A stretch of DNA of 64,000 bases, taken from Hymenobacter baengnokdamensis (GTDB lineage: Bacteria; Bacteroidota; Bacteroidia; Cytophagales; Hymenobacteraceae). Below, piece after piece: positions 44,315 through 52,407 of the stretch. How positions within the stretch are numbered: position 1 is the first letter of the stretch; every line of letters begins with the position of its first letter. Location: the NCBI RefSeq assembly GCF_008728635.1, contig NZ_CP044285.1:496001-560000 (forward strand). Direction: 5' to 3'. The notes below the pieces were generated by a model. It was not told the origin of the DNA. It saw nothing but the letters and a program-made list of their open reading frames with translations, and did no database searches. A program made the position numbers and the translations under genes.

Positions 44315-44947
44315 ATGCCTAAAGTAAAACCGCACCGCACCTCGCCGTCGCTCGACATGACGCCGATGGTTGACCTGGCGTTTCTGCTGGTAACATTCTT
44401 TATGTTGACCACGCAGTTTCGCCCCGATGAAGCTGTGGTAGTAGACCCTCCGTCCTCGACGTCGGACCTGCACGCTCCCGACAGCGACATTCTGACCCTG
44501 ACCGTTGATAAAAACAAGCGCGTTTTCTTCGGCTACGACAAAGCACCCGTGAAAGAAGCTGCCCTGAAGGCTGTTGGCGCCAAGTACGGCGTTACGTTCA
44601 CGCCTACGCAGGTTAAGCAATTTTCCCTGATGCCGAACTTCGGCGTGCCGATTACGCAGCTTGGCAGCTACCTCGACAAGGATACCGAACAGCGCAAGGC
44701 CCTTAACCCGACCCTGCCCGGCATCCCGTACGACTCGCTCAACAACCAGATGATTGACTGGGTAATCGAGGCCCGCAAAGCCAACGCTGCCCTGTTCAAA
44801 AAGCCGACCTTCCTGGTTATCAAGGGCGATGGCAACGCTGATGTAAAAACCGTGCAAACGGTAATCAAAGACCTGCAGGAAAAGGATATCAACCGCTTCA
44901 ACCTGCTCACCAGCCTGGAAATGAAGCCTTCGTACATCGGACAATAA
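44315..44947 (+). CDS. exbD: ExbD/TolR-type protein (first copy)
   Basis: A 210-aa single-span inner-membrane protein that couples proton flow through ExbB to TonB. The N-terminal SLDMTPMVDLAFLLVTFFMLTTQF (residues about 12-35, with the essential Asp in the MVDLAFLL helix) is diagnostic. The rest is periplasmic and longer than E. coli ExbD (141 aa), with an insert (about 75-140) before the closing KGDGNADVKTVQTVIKDLQE. The second copy follows after 12 bp; the two are only about as similar as expected for the paired ExbD proteins of Bacteroidota. Confidence 0.93.
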   Translation: MPKVKPHRTSPSLDMTPMVDLAFLLVTFFMLTTQFRPDEAVVVDPPSSTSDLHAPDSDILTLTVDKNKRVFFGYDKAPVKEAALKAVGAKYGVTFTPTQVKQFSLMPNFGVPITQLGSYLDKDTEQRKALNPTLPGIPYDSLNNQMIDWVIEARKANAALFKKPTFLVIKGDGNADVKTVQTVIKDLQEKDINRFNLLTSLEMKPSYIGQ

Positions 44948-44959
44948 TTCTGAGAAATC

Positions 44960-45517
44960 ATGGCAGAAATCCAACAACAGAGTAAAGACTCTGGCAAAGG
45001 CGGTAAAAAGCGGGCCAAGAAAATGTCGACCAAAATCGACATGACGCCCATGGTTGACCTGGCCTTCCTGCTGCTGACATTCTTTATGCTCACCACCACC
45101 TTCGCCAAGCCCAACGTGATGCAGCTCACGATGCCGGTGAAGGATAAGAACCTCAAGGACGACGAACAAACCAAAATCAAGGCGTCGCAGGCGGTTACTA
45201 TTATTCTGGCCCCTGACAACAAGGTTTTTTACTTCTTCGGCCTGAACGAGCCCACCGACCCTTCGGTACCCAAGCCCGAGATTAAGGTAACCGACTTCTC
45301 GGCCAATGGCATCCGCAAGGTGCTGCTGGAGCGTCAGCACCAACAGCCCGAACCCATTATTCTGATTGAGCCCTACGTGTACGAAGGCAAAGAGGCGAAA
45401 TATAAGAATATGGTTGACATTCTGGATGAGATGAACATCACCAATCAGAAGAAATACGCGCTGATTGACATCCCGAAAAAAGACATTGACCTCATTAAAA
45501 CTCAGAAATTGCTATGA
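44960..45517 (+). CDS. exbD: ExbD/TolR-type protein (second copy)
   Basis: A 185-aa ExbD paralogue. A lysine-rich cytoplasmic tail (GKGGKKRAKKMSTK) is followed by IDMTPMVDLAFLLLTFFMLTTTF, with the proton-carrying Asp in the membrane helix, then a periplasmic domain ending in VDILDEMNITNQKKYALIDI. It overlaps the tonB start by four bases (ATGA), which suggests translational coupling. Two different ExbD subunits beside one ExbB are usual in Bacteroidota and may form a mixed dimer. Confidence 0.93.
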   Translation: MAEIQQQSKDSGKGGKKRAKKMSTKIDMTPMVDLAFLLLTFFMLTTTFAKPNVMQLTMPVKDKNLKDDEQTKIKASQAVTIILAPDNKVFYFFGLNEPTDPSVPKPEIKVTDFSANGIRKVLLERQHQQPEPIILIEPYVYEGKEAKYKNMVDILDEMNITNQKKYALIDIPKKDIDLIKTQKLL

Positions 45518-45828
45518 TGGACAATGCGCAGCTGGCCAGTGCCAGCTTGAACGACATCGTATTTGAGGGGCGCAACAAGGAGTACGGCGCTTTTCAACTG
45601 CGTCGCATGTATGGGCGGCACGTAACCCGGGCGCTTATCATCGGCACGGCTTTGCTGGCGCTGCTGGTATTCATTCCGGCCTTGGCTAAGATGCTCGAAG
45701 AGCGTAAGCCCAAGGAAGTGCTGAACCTGAAAGAAAACGTGCTGATGGACGCGCCGCCCCTGGATGAAACCAAGCCGCCGCCCCCGCCGCCGCCCCCCGA
45801 GGCTCCGCCGCCCCCCCGCCCAAGCTGA
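45514..45828 (+). CDS. tonB: TonB, N-terminal part (reading frame broken)
   Basis: The first 104 codons of a roughly 274-aa TonB. It has IVFEGRNKEYGAFQLRRMYGRHV (about 14-36), typical of Bacteroidota TonB, one transmembrane helix (about 39-60, ALIIGTALLALLVFIPALA) and the start of the proline-rich spacer (PPPPPPPPEAPPPP). The frame then meets TGA at 45826-45828. One extra C in the run 45811-45817 continues it as PKLTTVKFTPPVIKK, straight into the next frame. The full length 45514-46337 plus one base is divisible by three. As read, no C-terminal receptor-binding domain would be made. Confidence 0.82.
   Translation: MMDNAQLASASLNDIVFEGRNKEYGAFQLRRMYGRHVTRALIIGTALLALLVFIPALAKMLEERKPKEVLNLKENVLMDAPPLDETKPPPPPPPPEAPPPPRPS
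45811..45817 (+). other. Frameshift site: C7 run in tonB, one C missing
   Basis: CCG CCG CCC CCC CGC CCA AGC TGA as given; with C8 it reads CCG CCC AAG CTG ACG. The run lies in proline codons. It could be a homopolymer sequencing error or a slippage (phase-variable) tract. Confidence 0.8.
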
Positions 45829-45833
45829 CGACC

Positions 45834-46337
45834 GTGAAGTTCACGCCGCCGGTAATTAAAAAGGACGAGGAAGTGAAAAAGGAGGAAGTACCCGACCAGG
45901 AGGAGCTGAAGGATAAAACGGTAGCGACCGTAACCGTAAAAGGTAACACGGATGCCCCCGACCTGAGCGACCTGAGCGGCGAAGGCAATAAAGTGGTCGA
46001 AGAAGTTGTAGAAAATAAAGTCTACACCTACGTCGAGCAAATGCCGGCCCTCCCCGGTGGTGGTGGCATGGGTGCCATCGTGGCAGCCATCCAGAAAAAC
46101 TTCCGCTACCCGGCCGTTGACCTGCGCAACCAGGTAGAAGGCCGTGTGTTTGCCAGCTTCACCGTAGATGAGAATGGCGACGTATCGGACGTGAAAATCG
46201 TGAAAGGCCTGACTGGCACGGTTGACGCCGAAACTATCCGCTCTATCAAGGCGCTGCCGAAGTTTATCCCCGGTAAGCAGAATGGCCGGGCAGTGAAAGT
46301 ATCGTTTACGGTACCAGTAACGCTGAAAATTCAATAA
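45834..46337 (+). CDS. tonB: TonB, C-terminal part
   Basis: The periplasmic remainder of the broken TonB. A Lys/Glu-rich spacer (VIKKDEEVKKEEVPDQEELK) leads to the TonB C-terminal domain that contacts the TonB boxes of receptors: YTYVEQMPALPGGGG, IQKNFRYPAVDLRNQVEGRVFASF and VDAETIRSIKALPKFIPGKQNG, ending KVSFTVPVTLKIQ. In-frame protein-like sequence begins just after 45818, so the ATG at 45834 is not the natural start. Alone it has no membrane anchor. Confidence 0.82.
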   Translation: MKFTPPVIKKDEEVKKEEVPDQEELKDKTVATVTVKGNTDAPDLSDLSGEGNKVVEEVVENKVYTYVEQMPALPGGGGMGAIVAAIQKNFRYPAVDLRNQVEGRVFASFTVDENGDVSDVKIVKGLTGTVDAETIRSIKALPKFIPGKQNGRAVKVSFTVPVTLKIQ

Positions 46338-46356
46338 GCTACCTTTTGCTTGTCTT

Positions 46357-46391
46357 AAAGGCCCTGACTGCTTCGCAGCCAGGGCCTTTTT
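46357..46391 (+). terminator. Intrinsic terminator after tonB
   Basis: AAAGGCCCTG-A-CTGC, TTC loop, GCAG-C-CAGGGCC and T5, 20 nt after the tonB stop codon. Confidence 0.88.
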
Positions 46392-46519
46392 GCTTTTGGA
46401 GTATTGCTATGCTGCCTGGAAAATATTCTTGGCACGGTGTGGAAAAAGCATAAGCCCGGCATCAGCTTGGTAGCCGGGTGCCTCCGGTGAATATCCCTTC
46501 ACTTTTCCCCTACTCTGCT

Positions 46520-47344
46520 ATGTCTCTGCTTCCTGCATTTTTGACTGACAGCCTCGACGAGGTAGTATTTGAGGGCCGTAACCGGGCGTATGGCGCTTAC
46601 CAGCTGCGGCAAGACTATCAGCAGCACCTGACCTCGGCGGGCGGCCTGACGGTGGTGCTGCTGGCGGGCCTGGTGCTGGGCTGGAATATCTGGCAGGCGC
46701 TGGCTCCGGCCCCGGTGGTAATGGTACCGCATATAGTAGCTCTTGACCCCATCATTCCGCCCATGCAGGCAACAGTGGAAAAGGCCAAGCCAGCCGTGGT
46801 AGCGCCACCCCGCCCCCATAGCATTGTGGCGCATCGGGCCCTTACGCAGCCGACGCAAGTGACCAAAGATGAGCTGGCTCCTCCCCGCCCTGCTACTACC
46901 CCGGTCGAAGCGGTAGCTGATGGCCTCACCGGGCCAGTGGTACCAGGGATAGCGGCCGACGATGCCGGTGTGGCCGGTACCGCGGGCCCGGCAAGCAGTA
47001 CCACTGCCGTTGCTACTCCCGCGCCCACCGAGCCGTTTCGCTACGTCGAAAAAATGCCGGAGTTTGCCGGTGGGCAGGAAGCCTTACTGCGCTACTTGCG
47101 CAGCCACCTGCGCTACCCCGGCGCTGCCCTGGCGGCTGGCATCAGCGGGCGGGTATTTATGAGCTTCGTGGTAGGAGCTGATGGCCAGATTTCGGACGTT
47201 ACCATTTTGAAAGGCTTAGGCTATGGCCTCGACGAGGAAGCCCTGCGGGTAATCTGCCAGATGCCCGCCTGGACGCCCGGCTACCAAAGCAAGCACGCTG
47301 TGCCGGTGCGCTTTACCCTGCCTATTACGTTTCAGTACCAGTAG
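46520..47344 (+). CDS. tonB: Second TonB-family protein
   Basis: A complete 274-aa TonB paralogue. From the ATG at 46520 it reads MSLLPAFLTDSLDEVVFEGRNRAYGAYQLR, then a membrane helix (about 41-60, GGLTVVLLAGLVLGWNIWQAL), a Pro/Ala-rich spacer (about 70-170) and a C-terminal TonB domain (EPFRYVEKMPEFAGGQEALLRYLRSHLRYPGAALAAGIS, cited by its ends, to FTLPITFQYQ). A GTG 14 codons earlier would spoil the N-terminus. It is separated from the first tonB by a terminator, so it can be expressed on its own and could replace a truncated first TonB. Confidence 0.9.
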   Translation: MSLLPAFLTDSLDEVVFEGRNRAYGAYQLRQDYQQHLTSAGGLTVVLLAGLVLGWNIWQALAPAPVVMVPHIVALDPIIPPMQATVEKAKPAVVAPPRPHSIVAHRALTQPTQVTKDELAPPRPATTPVEAVADGLTGPVVPGIAADDAGVAGTAGPASSTTAVATPAPTEPFRYVEKMPEFAGGQEALLRYLRSHLRYPGAALAAGISGRVFMSFVVGADGQISDVTILKGLGYGLDEEALRVICQMPAWTPGYQSKHAVPVRFTLPITFQYQ

Positions 47345-47416
47345 GCGCGGCTGGTCGCCGGTACCCATAGTTAGGAGAAGCGGGGTTTTGTGCCCTTTTT
47401 TGCATTCGGAATAAGC

Positions 47417-47459
47417 AACCCGCGCCGGGCACCGAACAAATCGGAGCCGGGCGCGGGTT
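47417..47459 (+). terminator. Hairpin after the second tonB
   Basis: A perfect 10-bp stem (AACCCGCGCC with GGCGCGGGTT) and a 23-nt loop, 72 nt after the stop codon. There is no T-run, so it may be an mRNA end or a structural element. It ends exactly at the ATG at 47460, which argues against that ATG as a start for the next gene. Confidence 0.5.
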
Positions 47460-47486
47460 ATGGTATTCTCCCACTTTCGCTACACC

Positions 47487-47753
47487 ATGCCCCTCCCCAC
47501 CACCGAAGAGCGCCTGGGCTCCCCCCAGCGAATAGTTCGCTACTTCACCCTCATCATGTCGCTGGTGTATACCGCGCTGGGCATCTGGCTTTGGCTTACT
47601 GCCCACCGGCCCACTGCGGCGGGCGCTTTGCTACCCCTGGGCCCTAAAACCCGTATGGTGCTAGGCTCCGTATTCATTCTTTATGGCCTCATTCGCTTCG
47701 TGCGCACCATTCGCACGCAGTTTCGCAAGCCCACGCCCGATGATTTTAGCTAA
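47487..47753 (+). CDS. Small two-span membrane protein
   Basis: An 88-aa protein from the ATG at 47487 (an in-frame ATG at 47460 abuts a hairpin stem and is less likely). It has two hydrophobic helices: about 21-38 (LIMSLVYTALGIWLWLTA) and about 55-75 (TRMVLGSVFILYGLIRFV), with a basic C-terminal tail RTIRTQFRKP. No family name is known to me, but small membrane genes at this spot between tonB and a PstS-like gene fit the operon. It overlaps the next gene by 14 bp, so the two are co-transcribed. Confidence 0.72.
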   Translation: MPLPTTEERLGSPQRIVRYFTLIMSLVYTALGIWLWLTAHRPTAAGALLPLGPKTRMVLGSVFILYGLIRFVRTIRTQFRKPTPDDFS

Positions 47754-48759
47754 ACCAACCTGGCGGCCCGGCCGCGCTATACTGGGAGCCCTGCTGCTCA
47801 CAAGCTGCCTGCTGCCCGCCTGCCACCCCGACCGCTCGGCCGGCACCAGCGAGGACGCTACCGATACCCCTACCAGCGGCCACGTAGGCATCAGCGTCGA
47901 TGAAACCTTTGCGCCCGTAATGGAATCGCAGGTCGATACATTTCAAAAACTCTATGTTGATGCGCACCTGAAAGTGACGTATCAACCCGAAGACAGCGTT
48001 TTTCTCGACCTGCTGAATGACAAGGTAAAGGCCATTGTAGTGTCGCGCGAGCTCAATGCGGACGAGAAAAAGGAGTTGGACAAGCAAAATATGCTGCCCC
48101 GCGCTACCAAAGTGGGCATTGATGGTCTGGCCATTATTTTGCACCCATCCAACCCCGACACGCTGCTCACAGTAGCCCAGTTGCGGAGCATCTTCAGCGG
48201 CCAGACGGCCCAGTGGAGTGAAGTGAGCGGCCAAAAGAAGCTAGGGGGCATCAACGTAGTATTTGATGCCAACCGCAGCAGCACCAGCCGCTTCGTGCGC
48301 GATACGCTGCTGCGCGGGGGCGCCCTGAGCCCCAAGGCTGCGGCTACGCAATCGAACCGCAAGCTTATTGAGTACGTGGCCACGCACCCAAGCGCGATTG
48401 GCATAGTGGGCGTCAACTGGATTTCGGACTTTGATGACCCCAACGTGCGCGGCTTTCTGCGGCGCATTCGGGTGGCCAGTATCACGGCCCGCCCCCACCC
48501 TACCAAAGATGACTACATCCAGCCCTACCAGGTGTACCTGGCTCCTAAACCGGCCGCGTTGCTGAAGGAACACCCGGAGCTGCAGAACTATCCGCTGCGC
48601 CGTGATATCTACGCTATCAGCCGGGAAGCGCGGGCCGGGCTTGGCTCAGGTTTTGTGTCGTTTGTAGCCGGGCAAAAGGGGCAGCTCATCTTCCAGAAAT
48701 CGGGTCTGATGCCTGCGAATATGCAAGCCCGCATCGTTACCACCAACAAACGCCAGTGA
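47740..48759 (+). CDS. PstS-like phosphate-binding-family lipoprotein
   Basis: A 339-aa protein of the PstS-type solute-binding family (PBP-like). The start at 47740 gives a lipoprotein signal (MILAKPTWRPGRAILGALLL, lipobox LLPAC). The mature part shows GHVGISVDETFAPVM, VVSRELNADEKKELD, GIDGLAIILHPSNPDTLLTVAQLRSIFSGQ and FVRDTLL, which line up with the fold; the SGQTAQWSE block is typical. No pstCAB permease genes follow. In Bacteroidota this gene commonly lies between the TonB and TPR genes, so its role may be at the outer membrane or with the TonB complex. Confidence 0.85.
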   Translation: MILAKPTWRPGRAILGALLLTSCLLPACHPDRSAGTSEDATDTPTSGHVGISVDETFAPVMESQVDTFQKLYVDAHLKVTYQPEDSVFLDLLNDKVKAIVVSRELNADEKKELDKQNMLPRATKVGIDGLAIILHPSNPDTLLTVAQLRSIFSGQTAQWSEVSGQKKLGGINVVFDANRSSTSRFVRDTLLRGGALSPKAAATQSNRKLIEYVATHPSAIGIVGVNWISDFDDPNVRGFLRRIRVASITARPHPTKDDYIQPYQVYLAPKPAALLKEHPELQNYPLRRDIYAISREARAGLGSGFVSFVAGQKGQLIFQKSGLMPANMQARIVTTNKRQ

Positions 48760-48830
48760 ACTACCTTCGCTCACTAAGCGTAGTATAAGCACCAATCTTT
48801 CACCCTAAGTTTACTTTCCCCTTCCTCCTT

Positions 48831-50468
48831 ATGCCTTTCAAGCCCTGGAAACCGCTGCTGCTGACCGCCCTCACCGTAGGGGCCGGCGCTACGGCCGCCA
48901 CCGCCCAAACTGTAGCCAGCGCTCAAAAAGCCATTGAGCTTGGCCGCTATAACGAGGCTCGTGCCGACCTGCGTGGCAACAGCAGCCCCGAAGCCAACTT
49001 CGAGCTGGGCCGCATCTACCAGATGCGCGACCTGCCCGATTCTGCTTCCTATTACTTTAACCGCGCCGCTGGCCCTACGCCCTTTGGCATGGTTGCCGAA
49101 GGCCGGGCATTGCTGGCCAAAGGCAAAGCCGGAGAGGCCGACGCCAAGTTTGATGCCGCTGCTAAAGCCACCAAAAATAAAGACGCCCGGGTGCTGACCA
49201 TGATTGCGCAGGCCTACGGCGAGTCTGACGTAAAGGATATTACCAAGCCGCTTACGTACGTTAAGACGGCCGAAGCCCTCGGCAAGGGGAAAGACGACCC
49301 GGCTCTGATGGTAGCCCGCGGTGATATCTACCTCAAAACTGACCAGGGTGGCGGCGAAGCCATGAGTAGCTACGACCGGGCTATCGCAGCCAATCCCAAT
49401 TACACGGAGGCTTACCTGAAGAAGGGTATCCTGAGTGTGCGCAGTCGCAACGGTGCTACTGCCAAGGAAAGCCTTGACAAAGCTATTGCTGTTGACCCCA
49501 AGTACGCCCCTGCTTACAAGGAGCTGGCCGAGATGTATTACTCAGCAGGACAGTATGATAAGGCCGTTAGCACCTTCCAGCAGTACAGGGATATGGCCGA
49601 GAAGTCGCCTAAAACCGATGCCGAATATGCTTCCTTCCTCTATCTGAGCAAGAAGTATCCGGAGTCGCTGGCAGAAGTGAATAAAGTGCTGGCCGCTGAG
49701 CCCAACAACTTTACCATGAATCGCCTCAAGGCTTTTGACCTGTATGAGACGGGCGATTATAATGGTGCGCTGGCCGCGATGGACAACTTCCTGAAAATTG
49801 CGCCACCGGAGAAGATTCTTCCCGAAGACAATGCTTACCGGAGCAAAATTCTGGTTAAGACGGGCAAGGGGAGCGATGCAATTGATGTAATGCAAAAATC
49901 CATTGCCAGCATTACCGACCCTATCAAGAAAAATGAGGCGCTGCACGAACTGGCCACGACTTATAACTCCCAGAAGCAGTATGCTAACGCTATCCGGACC
50001 TACAAGCAGATAATGGCTACGCCTTACGGCGACCTGAGCGACCAGTTCCGCCTGGGTGCTGCCTACAGCGGCAATAAGCAGTATGCGCAGGCCGACAGCG
50101 TGTATAACATCATTACCACGGCCAAGCCTACTTATGCCCCCGCTTATCAGGCCCGTGCGCAGGCCAACTTCAACCTCGACCCCGACTCGAAGAAAGGGCT
50201 GGCCAAGCCTTATTATGAGAAGTATATCGAGCTGACCAGCGCCGACCCAACCAAGTACAAGAACGGCCTGGTGGAGGCTAACAACTACCTGGGCTACTAC
50301 AACCTGCAAAAGGGTGATAAGGCTGCCGCCACTCCCTACTACCAGAAGGTACTGGAGCTGGACCCAACCAACTCGGATGCAATAGGGGCCATGAAGATTA
50401 TCAAAGGCGTACCGTCCCGTACTACCGCCACGAAAAAGACCACTACAACTACCGTTAAGAAGAAATAA
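48831..50468 (+). CDS. Exported tetratricopeptide-repeat protein
   Basis: A 545-aa protein with a signal peptide (about 1-26, ending TAATAQ). At least eight TPR-type helix pairs run from about 30 to 520, with typical spacings such as YTEAYLKKGILSVRSRNGATAKESLDKAIAVDPKYAPAYKELAEMYYSAGQYDKAVSTFQQY (about 187-250, given by its ends) and ALAAMDNFLKIAPPE. A basic Lys/Thr-rich tail (TTATKKTTTTTVKKK) closes it. It ends the TonB-linked gene run and is followed by a perfect palindromic terminator. It is likely a periplasmic scaffold; the partner is unknown. Confidence 0.87.
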   Translation: MPFKPWKPLLLTALTVGAGATAATAQTVASAQKAIELGRYNEARADLRGNSSPEANFELGRIYQMRDLPDSASYYFNRAAGPTPFGMVAEGRALLAKGKAGEADAKFDAAAKATKNKDARVLTMIAQAYGESDVKDITKPLTYVKTAEALGKGKDDPALMVARGDIYLKTDQGGGEAMSSYDRAIAANPNYTEAYLKKGILSVRSRNGATAKESLDKAIAVDPKYAPAYKELAEMYYSAGQYDKAVSTFQQYRDMAEKSPKTDAEYASFLYLSKKYPESLAEVNKVLAAEPNNFTMNRLKAFDLYETGDYNGALAAMDNFLKIAPPEKILPEDNAYRSKILVKTGKGSDAIDVMQKSIASITDPIKKNEALHELATTYNSQKQYANAIRTYKQIMATPYGDLSDQFRLGAAYSGNKQYAQADSVYNIITTAKPTYAPAYQARAQANFNLDPDSKKGLAKPYYEKYIELTSADPTKYKNGLVEANNYLGYYNLQKGDKAAATPYYQKVLELDPTNSDAIGAMKIIKGVPSRTTATKKTTTTTVKKK

Positions 50469-50475
50469 CGCGTAG

Positions 50476-50529
50476 CTAACCAACAAAAAGCCCGGTCACT
50501 ATATAGTGACCGGGCTTTTTGTTGGTTAG
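50476..50529. terminator. 54-bp perfect palindrome, bidirectional terminator
   Basis: Every base from 50476 to 50529 pairs symmetrically about 50502/50503, with no spacer: CTAACCAACAAAAAGCCCGG on the left and its complement on the right, around CACTATATAGTG. The A5 and T5 runs serve transcripts from both sides. It lies between the convergent TPR and rluD genes, 7 and 4 nt from their stop codons. Confidence 0.92.
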
Positions 50530-50533
50530 GCTT

Positions 50534-51613
50534 TCAAACTCCTTGCGTGGCGGCCCAGCTTTCCCAGCGGGCCAGCACTGCCGTGAAGTCTTCGGGCAGC
50601 TCAGCCTCAAAGAACAGGCGCTCGCCGGTGCTGGGATGCACGAAGCCTAGTGAGCGGGCGTGCAGCGCCTGCCGGGGCATAAGGGCAAAGCAGTTCTCTA
50701 CAAACGCCTTGTAGGTGCCGGTAGACTGTCCCACCCGGATGCGGTCGCCCCCGTAAATAGCGTCGCTGAATAGCGGGTGGCCGATGTGCTGCATATGCGC
50801 CCGAATCTGGTGGGTGCGCCCGGTTTCGAGGCGGCACTCCAGCAGGGTCACCGGCCCGTAGCGCTGGAGTACCCGGTAGTGGGTCACGGCGTGTTTGCCC
50901 TGGCTGCCGTCGGGGTACACGGCCTGCACTTTGCGGTCGCGCAGGCTGCGCCCGATGTGGCCGCGTACGGTGCCGGCGTCTTCATCGAACCGGCCCCAGG
51001 CCAGGGCTAGGTAGCTGCGCTCGATGGTGTGATGAAAAAACTGCTGCGACAAGTGCGTCATCGCCCACTCGGTTTTACCGATGACGAGCAGGCCGGATGT
51101 ATCCTTATCGATGCGATGCACCAGACCCGGCCTTATTTCACCATTGCGGCCCGTAGGCAGGTTCTGGAGGTGGTACGCCAGCCCATTTACCAATGTTCCC
51201 TCCCAATTGCCGTACGCGGGGTGTACGACCATCCCGGCCGGCTTATTTACGATGAGCAGGTCGGCATCCTCATAGCGAATATCAAGCGCCATCTCCTGCG
51301 GCACCACTTTGCCCGTGCGCGGGGGCTCGGGCAGGGTAATAGTAATGATATCAGCCGGGCGCACCCGGTAGTTGGGCTTGGTTACCTTCCCATTTACCTG
51401 TACTGCCTCCGCCCGAATAGCATCCTGAATCTTGGTGCGCGAGGCATTCGCCAGGCGGTTGAGCAGGAACTTATCGAGGCGCAGCAGTTCCTGCCCCCGG
51501 TCAGCCACGATGCGGTGGTGCTCATACAGCTCATCGCCCTCTCCTACTTCATCTGCTTCCAGGTCGGGCTCGTTGCGCACAGGGTCGAGCGAAGATTCAG
51601 GAAAATATTCCAT
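50534..51613 (-). CDS. rluD: 23S rRNA pseudouridine synthase RluD family
   Basis: This enzyme makes pseudouridines in 23S rRNA helix 69. The 359-aa product has an N-terminal S4 RNA-binding domain (about 44-105, LLRLDKFLLNRLANASRTKIQDAIRAE then VNGKVTKPNYRVRPAD) and the RluA-type catalytic domain with VHRIDKDTSGLLVIGK (about 164-179; the Asp in RIDKDTSG is the catalytic residue), LETGRTHQIRAHMQHIGHPL and DAIYGGD. Residues 1-40 are an acidic Bacteroidota extension. RluA/C paralogues cannot be excluded, but the S4 domain supports RluD or RluC. Confidence 0.92.
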   Translation of the reverse strand: MEYFPESSLDPVRNEPDLEADEVGEGDELYEHHRIVADRGQELLRLDKFLLNRLANASRTKIQDAIRAEAVQVNGKVTKPNYRVRPADIITITLPEPPRTGKVVPQEMALDIRYEDADLLIVNKPAGMVVHPAYGNWEGTLVNGLAYHLQNLPTGRNGEIRPGLVHRIDKDTSGLLVIGKTEWAMTHLSQQFFHHTIERSYLALAWGRFDEDAGTVRGHIGRSLRDRKVQAVYPDGSQGKHAVTHYRVLQRYGPVTLLECRLETGRTHQIRAHMQHIGHPLFSDAIYGGDRIRVGQSTGTYKAFVENCFALMPRQALHARSLGFVHPSTGERLFFEAELPEDFTAVLARWESWAATQGV

Positions 51614-51666
51614 AAATATTATATATCACAAACAAACCCCATTTTACCACCCCAATAGGCAGCACG

Positions 51667-51697
51667 AAAAAAGCCGGAGCCAAAGGCCCCGGCTTCT
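51667..51697 (-). terminator. Terminator after the first ompH gene
   Basis: On the minus strand, GAAGCCGGGGCC, TTT, GGCTCCGGC and T6, 21 nt beyond the stop codon at 51718. Confidence 0.85.
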
Positions 51698-51717
51698 TAG
51701 CCAATTGCTGGCAATAC

Positions 51718-52350
51718 TTATTTGGTCTTGGTCTTGGTTTTGCCGGCCGGTGCAGCCGGGATGCCCGAGCCGGTAGCCTTGGGCGCCTGGGTGGCCGGGG
51801 CTGGGGCCGCCGCGGTAGGCGTAATACCCATCTTTTTCAGGATGATATCCGACACGTCGCCATCTTTCGGGCCGTGCAGCAGAATGGGATTGCTGCCCGA
51901 ATCTGAGTTCAGGATATACGTGTAGCCATTTTCCTCAGCCACCGCGTCAATGTTCTTTTGAATCTTATCGAGCACCGGGCGCAGCAGGGTCTGCTGCTTC
52001 TGCTGCATCGACTGCTGGGCGGTCTGCTGGAATTCCTGGAGGCCCTGCTGCATGGTTTGCAGCTCTTTTTCCGTATCAGCTTTCACAACGGGCGTCATAG
52101 CCGCGCCGCCCTTCTGGTACGCGTCCAGCTTGGTCTGGAAAGCCGTCTGCTTGCTTTTGAGCTGGGCTTCCAGCTGGGTGCCATACGTTTTCAGGTCCGA
52201 CTCAATCTGCTTGCTTTCGGGCATCTGACTCAGTACGTACTCCACGCTGGTAAAGCCAATCTTAAGCGGGGCCTGGGCCTGGGCATTCGGAGCGAAAAAC
52301 GAACCGGCTACGAGTAGCGCGGCGGCGAAGGTCAGGTGAAGTTTTTTCAC
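51718..52350 (-). CDS. OmpH/Skp-family periplasmic chaperone (first copy)
   Basis: A Skp-like chaperone that holds unfolded outer-membrane proteins in transit to BamA. The proposed start is GTG at 52350 (VKKLHLTFAAALLVAGS, a proper signal peptide); a TTG seven codons upstream is the only alternative and no ATG is nearby. The mature part (QAPLKIGFTSVEYVLSQMPESKQI) begins as the family does. A long charged coiled coil (about 40-115, QLKSKQTAFQTKLDAYQKGG and QTMQQGLQEFQQTAQQSM) and YTYILNSDSGSNPILLHGPKDGDVS near the end also match. A Pro/Ala/Lys tail closes the 210 aa. A second copy lies 57 bp away. Confidence 0.87.
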   Translation of the reverse strand: MKKLHLTFAAALLVAGSFFAPNAQAQAPLKIGFTSVEYVLSQMPESKQIESDLKTYGTQLEAQLKSKQTAFQTKLDAYQKGGAAMTPVVKADTEKELQTMQQGLQEFQQTAQQSMQQKQQTLLRPVLDKIQKNIDAVAEENGYTYILNSDSGSNPILLHGPKDGDVSDIILKKMGITPTAAAPAPATQAPKATGSGIPAAPAGKTKTKTK

Positions 52351-52407
52351 GCGGTTTACGAAGAAAGTCAAGGGTCTAAAAAATTCTGGTCTGCAAAGTT
52401 AACTAGT

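Noticed and set aside
47390..47647. 85-codon plus-strand frame after the second tonB
   Set aside because: It overlaps the hairpin and, in another frame, the two-span membrane protein, whose hydrophobic pattern is far more credible.
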